Shown here: piece by piece, positions 11,755-24,100 of the stretch
Layout of the letters: each line of letters begins with the position of its first letter
Position numbering within the stretch: the stretch's first letter is position 1
Assembly: GCA_030549495.1 (NCBI GenBank)
Contig: JAUIRK010000682.1
Coordinates: 167,440 to 231,439 of the forward strand
Length of the DNA: 64,000 nucleotides
Reading direction: 5' to 3'
DNA from: Nectonema munidae
Taxonomy: Eukaryota; Nematomorpha; Nectonematoida; Nectonematidae
Translations under genes and position numbers: made by a program
The notes under the pieces: model-generated
Databases searched by the model: none
Told to the model about the DNA's origin: nothing
Seen by the model: only the letters and a program-made list of their open reading frames with translations

Positions 11755-12188
11755 CTTGCAATTTAAGATCATCAAGTTGGGATAAAATACTAAAACTAGA
11801 AAAATGACATTTGCTTCGCTTAACAGGTGGGTTAAAACAGGGTCAGTTTCCATTAAAATGATATAAGGAAATAGAAGCAATAAGAAAAAAAGAAAGTTAG
11901 AAAGCTTATGAGAAGGATAAAAACTAGAAGTTTAAAGATTAAGAATAAAAAGGAAAGAAAAAGATACCAAAGAAATTACAAATGAGCAAATCAAGTTGCA
12001 ACGTTTTAACAAAAAAAAAGGTGACGTTTTTAAATAAGAGTTAATTTAAATTAGGAATTATTTGGTTGGTTGAAAATGACACAGCTTGTAAGATAAATTA
12101 TATAATAACTTATAACAATATTTTGTTTAAAATCAAATATTTTTAATTTGAAAATTAAAATTTTTTCCTCATTTCGTTATAGTTTTAA
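11755..12188 (+). other. upstream region of WDR36
   Basis: A-rich sequence between the duplicated arm and the WDR36 ATG. No TATA or initiator element could be assigned with confidence. Confidence 0.3.
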
Positions 12189-15100
12189 ATGGAGTCTTCT
12201 GTTTTTCTTGGTTATAGAGTCCTAGGGTATGTGTGTAATGAAGTACCTTTTTCAACAGTTTTTGATCCAAATAAAAAAGAATATAAATTGATTACTGTTG
12301 TGAAAAACGTTGTTCAATTTTACAAGGTAAAATTTTTATTTACTAATTAGATTTTTTTACAGTTAATATATTTCTAACCCAATTTTTTTGTTTTACATTA
12401 ATTTCTAAGGATAATCAGTAGCTTAGTAAGTGATTTTCGCTAAAAAGCTCATTTTTTAGTGCCTGTAGGGGAATGTAGGTTTTTTACGCGTAAAATATGT
12501 TTCATTTTCGCTATTTTTATCTTTATATTTTACACGTAAAATGTCATTAAATGGACTCACCTTTAAATTGCTCATATATAACTTATTTTTCATTATTAAT
12601 GCTTCCTTAATTTTAAAATTTAATCTTTTAATTTAGATCTGATTAATTAAATATAAACAGAAAGTGATATTACATCTTCAGATTTAGTAGAAATGATTGT
12701 CACATCCTCATCAGTTCATTTATTGAGGAGAATAGTGTTAATTTTAAATTGATATACTTTTTACATTTATAATATCAACGAATTAGCAATCTTATTCAAA
12801 TAGTACGAAATATACTGTAATAAGGGCTATGCTAATTTGGTAAAAGATTTGACAGAATAAAATGCCATTTTCTTCCTATTTATTTCGTTTCACCACATCT
12901 TAATGATAAATAAAAAGAGCTAATAAGTATATTCCTAGCATTTCCAAAAACTCTATTAGAGGTCATTGCAATCAGAGCAACCGGTAAAATTAACGTTTAT
13001 TTAACGTTTTTTCTGGTAATTTATGTAGCCTTATGTCTATTTAAATTTAGAGTATTTAGACTAAATAAAATATATTTTTGCTTGTATAATACTTTATAGC
13101 TATTAAGATTTTAGATAGAGTTTAGTTAAAGTTTCGATTTCTCTAACATATGGGAACATAATTTACAGTTTACAATAATTTCTCTATATTTTCTTTATTT
13201 TACACACATCAATCATCTTAAAAAAAGTGATCTAGAATCTCATAGTTATATGGACAACAATAAAACCCTGTAAACTCCTAATCAGAACCACCTAAATGAA
13301 TACGATTATAACGACGATTTTAGAGAATTTTTTACTGTAATATCAAGAAATGTATAACTTGGAAATAATATCTTCAGAATTTTTATTTAATTCTTTTATT
13401 TTAAATGTTTAAAGGGAATTTTTATTATACAAAACAAAAACGAAAACTGCAAATTTATATAGCTTATACGATGTACAGAAGACTATTAAGCCCACAAGCC
13501 TCGAAGCCAAACGTGAATTTTCTACCACGGTATTTTATAAAAAGATTTGATCCAGACTTTCTCCTTCCACTATTAATGCCTTGCGTTTCCTTAAATCTCA
13601 CTTTTCAAACAAGTATAATAAGCAAAACTAAATGTCGATGTTTTCTTATATTTTTTATGTGTTCTGTATCATTTTTAATAAATACGAAATTTAAGGTAAA
13701 TAATGTTTTGTTTTAAATATACGTTATATATAGATAAAGATAAAATACTTTTATTGGTAAAAAAAATTCATAATGATAAATGATATCATTTAAAGTTTCT
13801 CTATACATCGGATTTTTTTAGCTTATTTAACTAGAAATTTACAGATTATTGAGAATTTCCTTAAAAACTTACAACTAGGAAATGATTTTCAGTAACTAAA
13901 TGTCATAATTTCAAGTTATATTTTAAGGTCATAATTGGCATTTCGTAACATGTCGTTCTAGACTCTAGCTTGAGAGATAAAATAAATTCAAACGTTCGCA
14001 TAAATGGAAAAGCGTACCTAAAAGACGTCGTATTTCGAATCGATTAATATATTTATGTTTTTAGGCAGGGTTCTTTATTGATTAGTAGATATATTTATAG
14101 TTCTCGTTATTGATTAGTTGGTATTTTTCAATTTTCTAAATAAATCAGAGCTCAGAATTCTAACGAATGTATGTCTTTTTTTTCTTTTTTAGTGTAATTA
14201 CAAATAATTTTTTTTTCTCATATAAAAAAATATACTCCAATTTTCTTCAAATTCTTATGAATAAGCTATGAATACTTTTAAATCATATTTTTTTATTAGC
14301 TTAATGGTTTGAAGTTGTACAATGTCACCCAGCCGGTTCCCTTTCCCATATCTTTGATGACTACAGGAGGAAAGTTTACCATAGTTGCTTGTGAAAATAA
14401 AGTATATTTGATAAAGAATCGAGGAGCAATTAAAAGCATAATAGCAAGGTCTGCTATCTCAAACATGCTTTGTTTTGATAAGCATTTAATAACTATTCAA
14501 GACAATTCTGTGGTTTTGTATTGTTTGAACTCTCAAACAGAATACTCACGTTTTTCTCTTTCCAAAGATAATTTTGAAGTATTATTCTTACCTTATTAAT
14601 TTTTCTAATATACCTGTCAAAATTATTTTTCATTTGAGGTTTCTGTCGTGATGCACCCAATGACGTACAAAAACAAAATTCTATTTGGTTCTGCTCAAGG
14701 AACAATGCAACTATGGAATGTTAAAAATTCTATGCTTATATATTCTTTTAAGGGCTGGCCAAATTCGTCCATTACTGTTCTTGAACAAGTAGTCATTATT
14801 TTCTTTTTTCATTTTATTTACGTATATATGTGTAATGTCTTCAAATTAGTGGAGAGGAGTGGAAATTTTTTTTGGATTTACTCTAAAAATTTTCTGTACT
14901 TGTTTTTATATTTTATATTGAAATTTATTTTAATTATGCACTTTTTGAGCAAAATTAATTATTTTTAATGTTTGCATGAGTATAAAATAATATATATAGC
15001 TATATATGTACTAGGGTATTTTTCAAAATCGAAGTTTGAGTAAGTAAACAGGACCTAAATAAGCTTTTAAATAACAAATACTCCAAAAATTAATTTATTC

Positions 15101-18100
15101 CATAGAGGTACTTTTTGCGAATTTCAATTTGAAATTTGATACTATATGAAAAGCGTTAAAGTATATTTACTATACATAACAAGATATTTTTAATGAACTT
15201 ACATCATAATTATGAAAAATGAAACAAGAAACATATTTTAAATAAATCATTCGAAAATTTTTTGTCCATTAAAAAGAATTTAAAAGTACAAAACAAATAC
15301 AATTATTGATTCGAGTATAAATTATCATAAATTTGAAAATAATGTCCCTTTGAACTAAAAAAGGACGATAGCTTTGCTCAACAACTTGTCAAAATAGATT
15401 TATTTTGTTTTTCAAAAGCATATACGAAATGAGTTGCTTCTGATGCCAATTTTATACTTCTGTCAACACTTTGGCAATGAGAAAGAAGATGTGGAATATC
15501 CGTTTGGCTATTGCTTTCAATAAGTTGCTGTATTTCTTCATTTGAAATGTGCTGTATGGTAGGTGGTTCTAATAATGGAGTAGAGGTAATGATTTGTGCC
15601 ATGTTTTAGACTTCCAATTTATTTTAGGTCCACTTTATAATTGCTTTTATTTCTTAAAATGAATACTTTTTTAAATAATTTTAAAGTATTCAAATAAAAA
15701 ATATAAAAATTTTGTGTGTCTCAGATCAAGAATTTTTATTTTAACATCTTTGTTCTTAATCATTGGATAAAAGAAGTTCTTAGGCAATAAACAGAAAACA
15801 TTACTTTGTAAATTTTGTTTAACGACTTTTTTTAAATCATAAAAAGGAATACGCTCCAAACAGTTTTAGAAGAAAAAAATAATGGCAGGTTAATCGTGTA
15901 ATTTTGAAGATATTTTAGTTTCAAACCATGCAAGAGCGTAAACTTGAACAATATAATAGATAATTTTTTAAAAATCATTACTTCGCCTTTTGTCTCTTGT
16001 GTATAAGCAAAAAGTCTTATTGCAAGAGTCAACCATCTTAAATGATTAAGAGGACCTATTTTGCAAACCAATTTTCATCTACTTTTTCTAATCCTATGTC
16101 TTTTCAGTATTCATAGAAAAGCCTCTGATCATAACTTAGATCGTTTAAAACAATGTCCTGAACGAAATACTTAGCTAAAGAAGTTTCTATAATCTTAAAA
16201 TTTGTTTCTGGTTCCTTATGTATGTGTTGAAAACACTTTTGCTCTAGATTTCTAATAAATTTTCTTGGACCATCTCTGTAACTCCATCAAAATTTTTGAA
16301 AAGAGCTCTAAATAGAAGTTCTATTTGAAGATTGCAGCCAATAGTATAAAGATTTTCTCCTAAAATTTCCTCAAATTTAACTGCTAAACCATTTTTACAT
16401 CTTGTATTACTTGCAGTATTATCTAAAAGTATAGCGCTTTTTAGATTGTCATATCCTTCAAACACACTGAAAGTTTCGTGAGCAAGAACATCACCGGTAG
16501 CACCATTTATAGGTTTTTTTTTGAATCAAGTATATTTCTAGAGATTTTTCATCTTCATTTTTAAAAGTAACGTGATATTCAGCTAAAACACTTTTTATTT
16601 TTTCTTGTGTTTTTTTCTTCATAATTGTATATTTCTTCATCCATTTTCCATCAGCACCACCACAATGAATTTAGGTTTTTATTTTCATCTCATCATTACT
16701 GATGTTTTTTACTTTAGCTTTATCTCTATCTAATTTTCACTTATCAGCTAATATATTAGTCACTTGAGTGTTCGGTCTTAATAAATGTCTGTCGTAGAAT
16801 ACTTCGTTTGCTAAAGTTAATTTGATGAGCAATCATTTCTCACAAGTTCCGTTACATATCATAACTTTCGATTGATTTCATGTTGGAATTTCATTTATCT
16901 TCTTCATCCTAAATTTCAAAGAAAGATCATATAGTCTTATCTTATTATTTATAAAAAGTTTAACTTACTTCAGAGCTAGATGAGAAAGAAAACATATTAG
17001 AATTTTCATACAATTTAGTATTTTTTCAGGTAAAAGAGTTATTTTTTTCAATTTGTATTTTTTTCCTTTCTTGAAGCAGCAAGATCAACAGTGGACATTT
17101 GAAAAGCACGATTAGGACAATTTTTCGCTCTTTGACCTCTAAGATATGCTCTCTCTTCAATTGAAACCATCTTACAGGACAAACACATATATGTTCTTAG
17201 GATATACCATTTTTGCAATTTTCTGAATGTTAAGAAATGCATTGATATATTAAAATTGATCAACATCTTACTTTATAAATATTCCTTTGCTCTATTATGT
17301 TTCTACTTGATATACTTGATTTTTTCCTCTTTTAGTCAACGGTAACGGATGTTATAGCTGTTGGAATGAAGAATGGTGATATTCACATTCACAATATTTT
17401 ATATGATAAACCCATACACTCTTTTTGCCAAGAATACGGACATGTTACCTGCATAGCTTTTAGACAAGGTTAATCTTAAAAAAGTTTCCCATTTTTTTTA
17501 TTACTCTCTCTTATTTTTTTTAAATTTACAGATGGGCCTGGTGTCATGGTTTCAGCTTCAAAGCAAGGGCACCTTTGCCTTTGGGATTTAAAAGGAAAAT
17601 CTTCATTGTGTCAAATGAGAAATGCACATAATGGCGATATTACAGGCCTGAGAACTTTTCCCAATGAACCATTGATTGCCAGTTCATCAATTGATAATAG
17701 TATTAAGGTTTCCTTTTTTACACTTAAATTTAAATATAGTAAATAGTGTTATAGAAAAATGGGTAAGATTTTGTGAAGACAAATTTGATTTTTAATAGAT
17801 TTTATGAATATTGTGCTTTGCTATTCATTTTCTCATAGGCAATATAGGAAAAATATTCTATAAAGTATTACAATTATTTTATTTATTATGACTATATAAG
17901 CCACACAGTATAATGAATGTTGATTATAAGTTTATTTTAGTCAATGGTAAATACAACTTTTATAAAGATAGCCCTTTATGCTTAAAGAAAAAGTATTATC
18001 ACATACAACACTACTTAAAGATTTAAATTTTTTCCAAGCTAGTTTTATTATGTGTTCTACTGAGTTATTAACACTACCTATCTGATCTATAACCTCTCAA

Positions 18101-21100
18101 CTTTTTTAAAATCTGAGCAACTAGTACACTTAAAATTTTTTACTTTTAATAAACTAGCTTTGATACCAGAACATCTTTTTTAGATCCATTTACTACAAGA
18201 TGTACAAAAATAGAATTTCTTTTAACTCTTATCCCACAAACACCACATGGATCTATTTTTGAAATTAGATTTTGTATATTTGAAGAATCACCTATTTTCA
18301 AACTTACTAAAGTTAATTCTTAAATCCTTATTTTTCAAAGTTGTTTCCCAAAACTTATTTTCTTACTTAAATCTCCAATAGAATCCGCAATTAAAATTAT
18401 ATCATCAGCAAATAAAATTTCGTTCATATCTTCTTTGATAGGATCTTTAAGAATTTGATCAATGATTATAGTAAAAAGAAATGCACTTAATATTGATCCT
18501 TGATGTGCATTTTCAATTTTTATACAAGTTTAATTATGATAACACTGATTGACAGGTTTAATTAATTTTTTGATAAACTCTATTTACGTTGACTATTTTA
18601 CTAATTAAATTTACATTCACCATCATACCTACTCCTGCTGTCCCCTTCATTTCCTACCCAAAACAACTTATAATTACCTATTATTTTAAACTTACTACCC
18701 CTATACCTTTCTTCTTGAATACCTACAATATCAATTCTTCTATTCAACATTTCTACAACCTCATATGCTTTACTTACTAAACTTCCAACATTCAGCGACC
18801 CTACTCTCCACTTCTCTTCAACAACATTTTTTTTGTCAGTATTCTTTCTGAAGTAGGAAACTGAGGAAACCCGCCTTGTACTTATAGCTGTACCGCGCCA
18901 ATTATTTATTTTTGTATTCATAATTGCAAAATTTGGCTGAATTTTTACAATGCGGATGCCCTTCCTGACGCAAAATCCTCCTTCTTTTTCACCTTGGATT
19001 TAGGACCAGACGTTGGTGGAATTTCCTTTAATACAAAGATAATTTTATTTTTCCTTACCATCATTGACATATCCGAGATTTTCAAAATTTGGAAATTTTT
19101 TCCCGAATCAAAAAACTTTTGTCAAAAAAGTGTCTTTTTACCAAAATTTAGGTCTTGACTTTTTTTCTGAAATATTAGGATAGTTGACTTAGCTTAATCG
19201 AGTTTTTCATTTCAAATTTCACATTTTTCTTAAAATTTACCATTAAACATCCTAGAACAAGGTTTTTTTATTTCAAGGCTCGCAATTTCACATATCTTTA
19301 CCCTTCTTTTAAGGTTTTATATTATGAAGCAAGCAATTATTTAACTTTTTGGTTAAACGAAATCTGTATATGCCTAATTTTTTTTAATTCAACATAGAAA
19401 AATTTGCTTTATTTATTTTACATATGTGCCTTGTTTTTTTACAAAATTTATTAAGGTGTTTAAAAAGAATAAATTAATCGTTTTTCCCCAGAAGAAGGCA
19501 GTCTTTGGTCGAAATTGGTCAGCATTTATTCTTTTTAAATCACTTTTTGCAAATTTTATTTGTTTTTGAAATCCACTATATCAAACAAGATTTATCATGT
19601 AATGAAATTTTCCTTTTTTCACTCCAAAATGCTGTTGATTAGTATGCATAATATCTCTAACTATCTTTAGGTATGGATTTTTGATAATTCAGATGGAACT
19701 GCTCGCCTTCTATACAAAAGAGAAGGTCATCATCTTCCACCAAATTTCATATCTTTTTTCGGCACAGAAGATGATGAAATTTTATCCTCTGGTAATAATC
19801 ACTCAACTTTGAATTTGAACATTTTTATATTAAGGTTTTAAGAAATACTATATTTTTCTGCAAAATAATAGTTATGATATATAAATATAACGCGAGAACT
19901 TGATGGTTTGAATTTTTCAATATAAAAACCTGAAATTCAAGTGTTTTTTACTGGACTAAACAAAATTATCACCAATTAAAAAAAGTATTTAAAATTGAAA
20001 TCTAAAATCAATAACTTTTTGTTACAAAATGAAAATTTATAATATTAGTGGGATAGGCGCTGAACTCATGATTGAGAGATGCAATTTTTATTCTAAAGAT
20101 AACGTTTGCTTTATCTATGCCAGTGGTTCCCATTTTATGTTCTATTTTCCCTTGAGAAGATTCAAAATTTACACCCCTCCCCACTCTTTCGCATAACGAC
20201 AATTTGCTTTTTTAAACAAAAGAAATTTTTTTTGAATTAAAAAGAGTTATATAAATTTTAAATTTGAGTTTTTTTAATTAATCTATTCAATTTAAAGTAA
20301 GATAAATTGAAATGCTAAAAATATAGAGTACTAAAAGGGTAAAAAAAATTTATTAGTTAAAAATGTATTATGAAAAATTAATCAAAATTATAATTAAGAT
20401 TTCTTAAGAAAAATTATCTTAAATTACCCCTTGAAGTTTCTAAATCTCCTTCCCATCTTTGGGAGCCACTGATCTATGAAATCCCATAAAAAAGGCTTTA
20501 GTAGGGAGGTCAGGGTATTCTTTGTTTTTATCTTTTTACAGTTAAATTGCATCGATTCGAATTTAACTACCGCGTGGTTCAAAAACATGCTTGTATAAAT
20601 TTATTATTAAAACTTAGTAGGATTGTTCTATACGTTTTCCTTTCATTTTTATCACGTTGCTATGCCTATCTCTAAATTGTTTAATTCTGAATCTCTGAGG
20701 AAATTTTGCCAATTCTTGATCCAAAAATATTTTTTCAGTTCAGATATATCTTTCTCAATGGATACACTCGTTTAGATAAGTTTTTTCATATGCTCAAATC
20801 TATAGGATTCAAGTCAGGACTATTTACAGGCCAATCATAATACAAGACAGGGGCTTTAACATGAGGCGCGCATCCTCAAAATTATTGGGGGGGGGGGGCG
20901 AAATTTTTTTCTTCCAATTTTCAAAATTAGTGGTCTGGAAATACCACGGGAGACCAAATATTCAAGCAACCCTTTAAAATAGAGTGTACTCAGCGCATAC
21001 CTAAAGTCCTAAATTTATAAGACTACTTTATATTTTTTTTTACAAAATTGGTGAATTTAAATACTATACTTCCAGCGAAAATATTTTAATTAAATTTGCA

Positions 21101-24100
21101 TATCGAATATAGTGCGCAGAAAAAATGCCCCCAATTAAAAAGTAGGAAAAAATACTCCCAGTAAAAATGCCCCCGAAAAAAATGCCCCAACACAAAAAAT
21201 TATTAATTAAAATTTTTAAAAAAGATATGTCAAATAAAGATTTTTTTGTAAAAAAAAAGTCAACTTTTCATCTAAAACATTTAAAATTTAATTAAAGTAA
21301 CCTAAAAAACTCAGCATACGACAATTTTTTAAATACAAAATTTTTTTTATAAAACAGCAAATATTTTTGGTCTTTGTGTGTATCAGAACACTTTCTATAA
21401 TTTGTATTTTAACTGATTTTAAGAACACACTCCCACAAATCTGCACCTTTGCTATTGTTTTCAAGAACTTTATAAAGAAAAAACCCTATAGATTAAGAAA
21501 TTTAGCCTTTCAAAACGGTACCAAATAAAAATATTTATATAATTAAAAAAAATCCTGAAAATCAAAAATTAGGGGGCATTTTTTCTTACTTTTTAATTGG
21601 GGGCATTTATTTCGGGGGCATTTTTACCTACAACCATCGAATATACATTAGTTTAAAAAAATCCAAAAATGTTAGGGGGTGGAATAGGCTTTTCATTTGA
21701 AAAATGAAGTAGTCTACCAGGCACATTACAGGAATTGATGAAAGGATATTTGATTCATAGAGAAAACAAATAACTGAAGGTTTGGTAGTTTTATATGAGT
21801 GAATGTAGTCTAAAGGCAAATAGTCTACTAGACACCCTGCGATGTTTATATGAAAAAAATGTGATTGATTCAGGGGCAAGGGTATAAAACGAAGTTATAA
21901 TTGTGCAAACAAAAATAAAACAAAAAATTAAGATCGCATTATTTCATTTTACTCAGCATCATTCAAAAATAGTTTAAAAGCTAAATTGATACAAGCTACA
22001 AAAATCTACAAAAAGTAAAATAACTGTTAACATTTTGCAATGATTTGCCTTTTATAATAACTTTTAAGGAAAAAAATCTATCAGAAAAAGTTATAGAGCT
22101 TCAACAAAAACTAAAAAATTTTAGAGCATAACTTAAGTTTTTTGACAACTAATTTGACGTATCCCCTACAGCATAATCTATGGGTGGCATGGCAGGTTGG
22201 TTGAGATGATGGACATAGCACGGAAGCCTATGGATTCGATTCCTCATCGATACGAATTTGTTCATAGTTTGACATAAGCGGTACATCAGTGCCTGGTCAA
22301 TGAAAATACATACGCTGCACCTTACCTTTTACTCAAAATTGAAAAATTTGCTACATAATTAACATAAGAGAGAAAGGAAACAAAATAAACTAATAAAGCA
22401 ATTTTCACTATTTTAAAATGGAAACATCTGTTCTCAGAATAATTTCAAAATAATAGGAGGCATAAATAATTAGAGTTTATTTGATATTTTCAAGTTTTTA
22501 TAAGCAGCAAAAGCTATAACGGTCGACAGACATTTCGCCCCAAAAACAATTTGCCCCCTGGACAAATTGTCTTATAGGCTATTAGTTTCATCCATCTTTG
22601 CTTATTATGTGTAAAATTATTAAAAAAATTTATATTCTTGTTTATTTTATCTCTATTAAATTATTTCAAATTAATCAATTTATCTCTTAATTTTTTAGAA
22701 TTGTCCATGAGACAAAATGTCTTATGAAAATAACGGGGCGAATTATCCATGAAACAAAATGTCTTATGAAAATAATGGGGGGAATTGTCGATGGGACGAA
22801 CTGTCTTATGAAAATAATGGGGCGAATTGTCCATGGGACGAACTGTCTTATGAAAATAATGGGGTGAAATGTCTAAGGATCAAACTAACATAAATAAAGT
22901 ATATGAGAAAAGAAAATCATTGCGTTTTTTTGAATATTTCTGTCTACAAATAAAATTCTGACAGCTGTCATAAATAGATCAAGTACATTTTTAACAACTG
23001 AAACATTTTGTTTCGATATTATATTTTTATTATAATAATAATCAACAAATTTTCTTAAAAAAAGTGATTTGATTATGTACAGTGTTACTTATAAAATTTA
23101 ACAATCGAACATTATAAAAATATCTCTGCTCAAATATTAAGCAAATAGAGTATTCTTGCTTTTAAAGTGAATAGATAATCAAAATATTCATACCCAAATA
23201 ACTCTTTAAAAAAATTTGACTTGAAAATTTCAAATGTTGCAAAATGTAGCAAACGTAGTGATAAAGATTAAGTAACTTTTGTTGAAAAAAAATTCTTAGC
23301 GCGAGTCTAACAATATTCATTGATATAAAATTGTAACAATTGGAAACTATTTTAATTTAACTCTAAATGCAAATTAGATAGAAGCAGTGGTGTAACCAGA
23401 TAAAAAGTTAATAGGGGGGGGGGGCACAATTTAAAAACAAAAAACGTGAGCAACATTTTGTATACTTTCTTGATCCTTTCATTGGAGAAATTTTCAAAAA
23501 CTGATATCGCATAAGTTGCATGGGGCACCATGCGGTACATAGGAGTGTGGGCACGGCCCCTCATGCCCCAGCCTAGCTACGTCACTGGAGAGAAGAGAGC
23601 TGAATGAGATAGGAGAGCCTAACAAGAGAAGAGGGCTTGAATGAAATAAGAGAGCTTGAGTGAATGATTGAGTTTTAGCAGAGAAAGCGGAAGAGAAAAA
23701 CAGAGGAGAGAGAAAGAGAAACACTGTGACAAAAGATGAGAAAATCTAGTGGATCATCAACATGTGTTTGCTCAAAAATACTACGAGACACTGTGATAAA
23801 CATTGCTTACTTATTGTGTGCACATTGAAGCAATGGATTATTATTATATAGCTCTCACGCATCGTCTGTAAAATATGTTCGATAGGAATTTCACAGCAAC
23901 TTGGCATGATGTTTGATTGATTCGAAAGTGGGCATACATGTTTTATAAACAAGCAGCAACTCTTACTTATAGAAAATTATTGGGGGGGCGAAGGTCATTT
24001 TCGCCCCCCCCGGATGTGCGCCCCTGACAAGATGATTTAAGTTACATGAATTGATAAGGGATTTTATTTTTGCTGTATGTGCCCTGGCGCCATCTTTTTG

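Larger units (their letters stand above)
20848..24026. mobile_element. composite insertion (cagggg-ended element with nested elements)
   Basis: The left end reads cagggg and the right end gcgcccctg. The sequence acaaga occurs immediately outside both ends (20842-20847 and 24027-24032), and the interrupted sequence is one Tc1/mariner transposase. The left part belongs to a repeat family with start caggggcgcgcatcc also seen at 52507 and, decayed, at 56053 and 29107. Nested inside are the 524-bp element at 21112, a SINE, a 42-bp minisatellite and a hAT MITE. No transposase of its own was recognised, so the superfamily is open. The intervals between the nested elements (21646-22176, 22351-22696, 22873-23376 and 23596-23970) hold no recognised gene. 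Confidence 0.6.

Noticed and set aside
13405-13716. 103-codon plus-strand frame in WDR36 intron 1
   Set aside because: No family features, and WDR36 exon 1 joins exon 2 in frame without it.
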